The notes beneath the pieces were generated by a model. That model made no database searches and was not told the DNA's origin. It saw nothing but the letters and a program-made list of their open reading frames with translations. Below are positions 39,801 to 45,800 of a stretch of DNA of 64,000 nt, piece after piece; within the stretch, counting starts at the first letter, position 1, and every line of letters begins with the position of its first letter. Position numbers and translations under genes: made by a program. Source of the stretch: Branchiostoma floridae (lineage: Eukaryota > Chordata > Leptocardii > Amphioxiformes > Branchiostomatidae); NCBI RefSeq assembly GCF_000003815.2, contig NC_049984.1:20471498-20535497 (forward strand). Reading direction: 5' to 3'.

Positions 39801-42800
39801 GAGCTGCAGCTGTATCTGCGGATGTTGTGAATAATTGTGAGATGTTGCTGCAGGGATACTGAGCTGCAGCTGTATCTGCGGATGTTGTGAATAATTGTGA
39901 GATGTTGCTGCAGGGATACTGAGCTGCAGCTGTATCTGCAGATGTTGTGAATAATTGTGAGATGTTGCTGCAGGGATACTGAGCTGCAGCTGTATCTGCG
40001 GATGTTGTGAATAATGTGTGAGATGTTGCTGCAGGGATACTGAGCTGCAGCTGTATCTGCGGATGTTGTGAATAATTGTGAGATGTTGCTGCAGGGATAC
40101 TGAGCTGCAGCTGCGCAGCAGACTGCGGCAGGAGGGGCTGACAGCTGCAGGGAGGTACGGCTGGCTGGAGGAGGGACACGGTCGTAAACAGGGGAAGAAA
40201 GTGCCAACAGACACACAGGAGAGACAGTGTGAGAAATGTGACTACCCTTGCTACCTTTCCATGGTAGGTCAGTTGAAATGGGCTATATGTAGTATACTTT
40301 TTATTGAATGAGCCATTGCAGCATTCAGAGTCAGCATTGTCTTGTCATGATGATGATAATGATGATGATTGTCTTGGGACTGCTAAGAGTAGGCTCTGGA
40401 TATCTTAAACTGCTTTAAATTAGAAACAGTACATGGTGTACAGGTACGTGTTGTACAGGTACAGGTAAATGTACAGGGCAGGTACAGGTACGCATACATG
40501 TTGTACAGGTACAGGGACATATTGTACAGATACAGGTACATGTTGTACAGATACAGGTACATGTTGTACAGGTACAGGTACAGGTTGTACAGGTACATGT
40601 ACAGATACAGGTACAGCTATATTTTGTACAAATACAGGTACATGTTGTACAGGTACGGGTAAATGTACAGGGCAGGTACAGGTACGCATACATTTGTACA
40701 TGTTGTACAGGTACAGGGACATATTGTACAGATACAGGTACATGTTGTACAGATACAGGTACATGTTGTACAGATACAGGTACATGTTGTACAGGTACAG
40801 GTACATGTTGTACAGATACAGGTACATGTTGTACAGGTACAGGTTGTACAGGTGCAGGTTGTACAGGTTGTACAGTTACAGGTACAGGTTGTACAGGTAC
40901 AGGTACATGTTTTACAGGTACAGGTACATGTTTTACAGGTACAGGTACAGGTTGTACATGTACAGGTACAGGTTGTACAGGTACAGGTTGTACAGGTACA
41001 GGTTGTACAGGTACAGGTTGTACAGGTACAAGTATAAGTTGTACAGGTACAGGTTGTACAGGTACAGGTTGTACAGGTACCAGTTGTACAGGTACAGGTT
41101 GTACAGGTACAGGCTGTATAGGTACAGGTACAGGTTGTACCGGTACATGTTGTACCGATACAGGTACATGTTGTACAGGTACATGTTGTACAGGTACAGG
41201 TACATGTTGTACAGGTTTCAGGTACATGTGGTACAGGTACAGGTACATGTTGTACAGGTACAGGTACAGGTTGTACAGGTACAGGTACAGGTTGTACAGG
41301 TACAGGTACAGGTTGTACAGGTACAGGTTGTACAGGTACAGGTACATGTTGTACAGGTACATGTACATGTTGTACAGGTACAGGTACAGGTTGTACAGGT
41401 ACAGGTACAGGTTGTACAGGTACAGGTACAGGTTGTACAGGTACATGTTGTACAGGTTGTACAGGTACATGTTGTACAGATACAGGTACATGTTGTACAG
41501 GTACAGGTACAGGTTGTACAGGTACAGGTACAGGTACAGGTTGTACAGGTACAAATGTACAGGTACAGCTATATTTTGTACAGATACAGGTACAGGTTGT
41601 ACAGGTACGTGTTGTACAGTTATAGGTACAGTTTATGTACAGGTCTACATCTGGATCGAAGTAGGTTTTGCCATGTAGCCAACTGTCCTATTAATGGTAA
41701 ATTGTCATCTTTGCATGAGAATTTACATTTACAAAAAAGTATTGAGTAACTACTACTTGGTGTATCTTATTACCTACATGTGTAGATGGCTAACCTTCAT
41801 GCATGTAAAAGAAATAGTCCGTTTTTTTTTTTTAATTCATCAATCTCAAGAATTGTGTCCTTGGTAAGGTACTATACAGTTGATGTTCTGGTATACAGGG
41901 TTTGTGTATACAGTCCTAATAAGCACCTGAGATTTACCACTTATGGATTCATTTCTGTCTTCATCATCTGGTTGAGTTCTGGTGTTGTGGTACTTAGATA
42001 CTGTTTGTTTCTGTTCCAGGTTGTGGAGGAACAGGAGAATGAAGTGTACTGTCTGCAACATGCACTGGATTACATTAAAGACAAAAAGTCCTGTCAGGGT
42101 CTGAAATTTATGTACAGGTATGATGAGGTGAGTGAAGTTTCCATATTTACTGACAATGTAGAAAATGGGATCTGACCGTGCTGTACTGCATGGGAGCAGT
42201 GGGAAGGTTCCGCAAATAGTTGGGAAGTTTTCTTGTCATAGGAATTCAATATTCTCAATCAACAACCTTTGGAGGAAGGAAGTTGAGGAGTGGGTGGAAC
42301 AGAAATGCTACACTGTATTTATGTTGTGGATTTGTAAAATAATAAGAATGTAAAGACCATTTTTCCAGCTATAAAAAGCGTTAGAAACCAGGAAGATAAA
42401 CTACCCTATGGCATAACACACCAGTTGAGGCAGTGGGTTCTCTAATGAGCAGGAGATTTGGCTCTCCGCTTTATGTTCCATCACAGAGACGTCCTTAACC
42501 AACCATTGTTGGTGCTCATTTCCACCTGTGTGAAGATTAATTCAAACTCAATCCTTTAGATGTTAAAAACAATCACAATGATTATGATTTGATGCAACAA
42601 AGGTACAGTTAATGGCAAACTGCAACATAGAAATAAAAGATTTACATTAGGATGGGGAAATGCCACCCAGTTCAGACTTTGGAATACCTGGTCCAGTCTG
42701 ACTGGGGTGGAAAAACCAGCCTGACCTATTCTGCATGTGGTTACTTTAGTAACTCCCTTCAAGTTGGCAGAATGTGATTGAATGGACAGCACCCCAGTAT

Positions 42801-45800
42801 CCTAACTTTAAGATAGCATACTGATTGGCTACATGTATTTCGGGTCTGCATACACATGTTATGTGAAGCCCAAAGTAAGGTAGATTGGCAACACTAATAC
42901 TACTTGATCTACAGGCAGACTGGAAAGGTTTCGTGCATTTTGATATGATACAAATGTAAGCATGGCACTAGTTGAGTCTAAAGATTGTCATGACACAATA
43001 CTGCAATACATGTTTCAACTACATGCCTACCACTGGCGGTGGCACAGGGGGGGCAGTTGCCCCCACAGAAAATAGGTCGTGGGGGCATCACCCCCACAAT
43101 AAGATAAGCTAAAACACCCCAAAATTAAGCTGAAACCCTTGTGTATATTTTCACTAATGGAAATTTCATCAAACCTTGCTAGTCTACCGGCAAAATTTGT
43201 CCCTTAAAATGCAGGAAAATGACGTTTCAGAGGGTCCAGGTTTCAAAATTTTGAAGGACGTTCCTTGCGAGGACACGCGCCTTTAGCACTGGAAATGGTG
43301 GGAAAATGTTGCCGGAGTGTCGTCCCCTACGGCCCTTTTCACTAATAAAAATTTCATTATCAAACATAGCTTTGTTTACAAGCAAAATGTGCCCCTCAAA
43401 TGCAGAAATTACTTTTAAAGTGTCCTGATTTAAAAATTTCTCCAGACCTCCCTCCTGACGGCTTGCGTCTTGGTGGCTCACGAAGACCTAGTGCAAAATA
43501 TGTTGGCCCGCAAAAATTGTTTCTGTCGTAGAAGTTTCATTAAATTCAGCTTAGTCTGTTAGCAAAATTTGTCACTCAAAATGCAGGAAATGGCGTTTCA
43601 GAGGGTCTAGATTTCAAAATTTCCCAGAATCATGTGTATTTTTAATAGAATTGCCATTGAAATTAGCTTGGACTGGCAGCAAAATTTGTCCCTCAAAGTG
43701 CTGGAAATAGCATTTCAGAGGGTCTAGATTTCAAAATTTCCCAGAAACATGTGTATTTTTAATTGAAGTTAGCTTGGACTGGCAGCAAAATTTGTCCCTC
43801 AAAGTGCAGGAAATAGTGTTTCAGAGGGTTTAGATTTGAAAATTTTCCCTGTGGTGCATGCCTCCGGACCCCCCTAGAAGGGCCATGCCTACGGTGCTCA
43901 ATTTTGTGATAGATAGACGTCCGAAACGGTACAATGCTATTTTGCACATTCCAGATTTTAGAATTCACCTGTTTTAGGTAGAAACAAGCTTTATTTCAGC
44001 TTTATTAAATTTTGAGCATGTAGATTTCTATGTACCATTCTGCCCTGTACATGTATAGGCATATTTGAAACATTATTCAGGCTACGTGTATTGGAACGTC
44101 AAGATAGATGAAACCGATTGCCAAAATATGCCAAGCTGTGTTATACTCAATTCTACTCTGCCATTGCAGTCACTGAGCTGAGCAGGCTGTACAATCTATT
44201 CTTTTGCACTCATTAACTTGCTTCTGCCAGTCTTATTAGTTTGAAATAATGATTTGTCCATAGCAGAACACACCCACTCTGCTGACCACAGCAATTACTG
44301 GTAACATGTGTCAACTCAAGCTATGTGCATCCACCACCCCTACCCCCCGATTAAGCATTTGCCTCTAAAACTTAAGTCCATCACAACAAATGAGAGAATC
44401 AAATTTTCCACTATTCCTCTGCAGTCATTGTCATGATTCAAGTACCTAATTACCTAGTCATGTGGCTGTCACATACAGTATGTGACCTTGTACACAAATG
44501 ACATCAGCAGGATGTTAATAGTGCAAGTCTTACTAATTTCAGATCTTCTACTTCAGCCAGGCCTCTGGTTGCCCCTGACCAGCTTTTTCAAAATGTTGTC
44601 TGACTGATCCTTGCAGACATTTGCTCTTAAGTTAGGCCACGTTGATTTGATCATATGGATGACATCCGCGCTCGCACCAATTTTCGGCCATTTCCACAAA
44701 AAAAGAAGTTTTCGACCACACAATAAATTGTGCAAAGCAGCTGTAAAATGAGCACAAATATTCCCTAGATCGAAAAAAAAGTATCAGAAAACAGATAACT
44801 AATGCCATAGAATGCCAAAATGAATCTAAAGTCAAAGAATAAGATGTGAAAAAAATCTATTGTTGGTTGGGGGAGGTACCAGTACAGAAAATTCAGGTCC
44901 AGAGGATCATTTCCAGGTCCGGACATGAACCTGGACCTGATTGTTTGTGGAAACTTGAGAACTGGCAATACTCAAAACAATGGTAATTGGTCAATTTTGC
45001 CACAAAGGAATCTGTTTGGTGGACTCCCACTGCATTTTAAAATCCCATCTCTATGTAATAAAGGCTAACTGTCTCTGTACCTTTGACTGTAGAAACTTGG
45101 TGCAATTGACTATAAACTCTACTTGACTTCGCTCTTGTTGTCTTCTTGGCCCCCTGGTTAGACCCCAAATGACTGCCGACATAGTGTGTCCATTTTGTAA
45201 TTGGCAAAACCTGTTCCTCTGGGGTTTTTTCAGGTCTGGTTTTTTTTTCGGATTGGTCCAAGAAGAAAAAAAATGTTTTGCACCCGTATGATGTACTGTT
45301 CCCTACACCTTACTGTTGGTATACCATACTATGTGTGTTAAGTCCTATGTTCAACCTTCCTGGCCACTTTGATTTCATACTGAAGGCAACTTTTTTTTTC
45401 GGCCAAACTTTTTTTTTATTCGCTCGCTCGCATCAGTTTTGGAGTTCCCGAAGGATGTCATCCATATAATCAAATCAACATGGCCTTATTCCTGGCCAAA
45501 ACATCCACAAACAGGCCCAAAACATCCACAAACAGGCCCAAAACATCCACAAACAGGCCCAAAACATCCACAATTTTTACTGACAGGGGTTATAAGAAGA
45601 ATCAGCCCTTGGGTTTGAATTTGCAATTAAGTATTTACGTGCATAATAGATGGTACACAGTGGTCTCTACTGCACAACATGATGACTGTGATCTATATTC
45701 ATTAAAGGTATACTCAACTTCAAAGGGAAGTGTTATTTTCTTAACAACCATATCTATATGTATTGAACACCATATCAACCAAATTTGTAAGAATGGATCA

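Noticed and set aside
39463-40216. Minus-strand frames of 228-238 codons with [15 protein letters not shown] repeats
   Set aside because: They run through the 60-bp minisatellite and an N gap; the true gene here is JARID2 on the plus strand.
18601-41645. CRISPR-like regular repeats
   Set aside because: The repeats are directly tandem without unique spacers, and the DNA is an animal genome.
40415-41749. Frames of 379 and 426 codons ([24 protein letters not shown])
   Set aside because: Artefacts of the GTACAG satellite; alternative frames give different simple repeats with equal openness.
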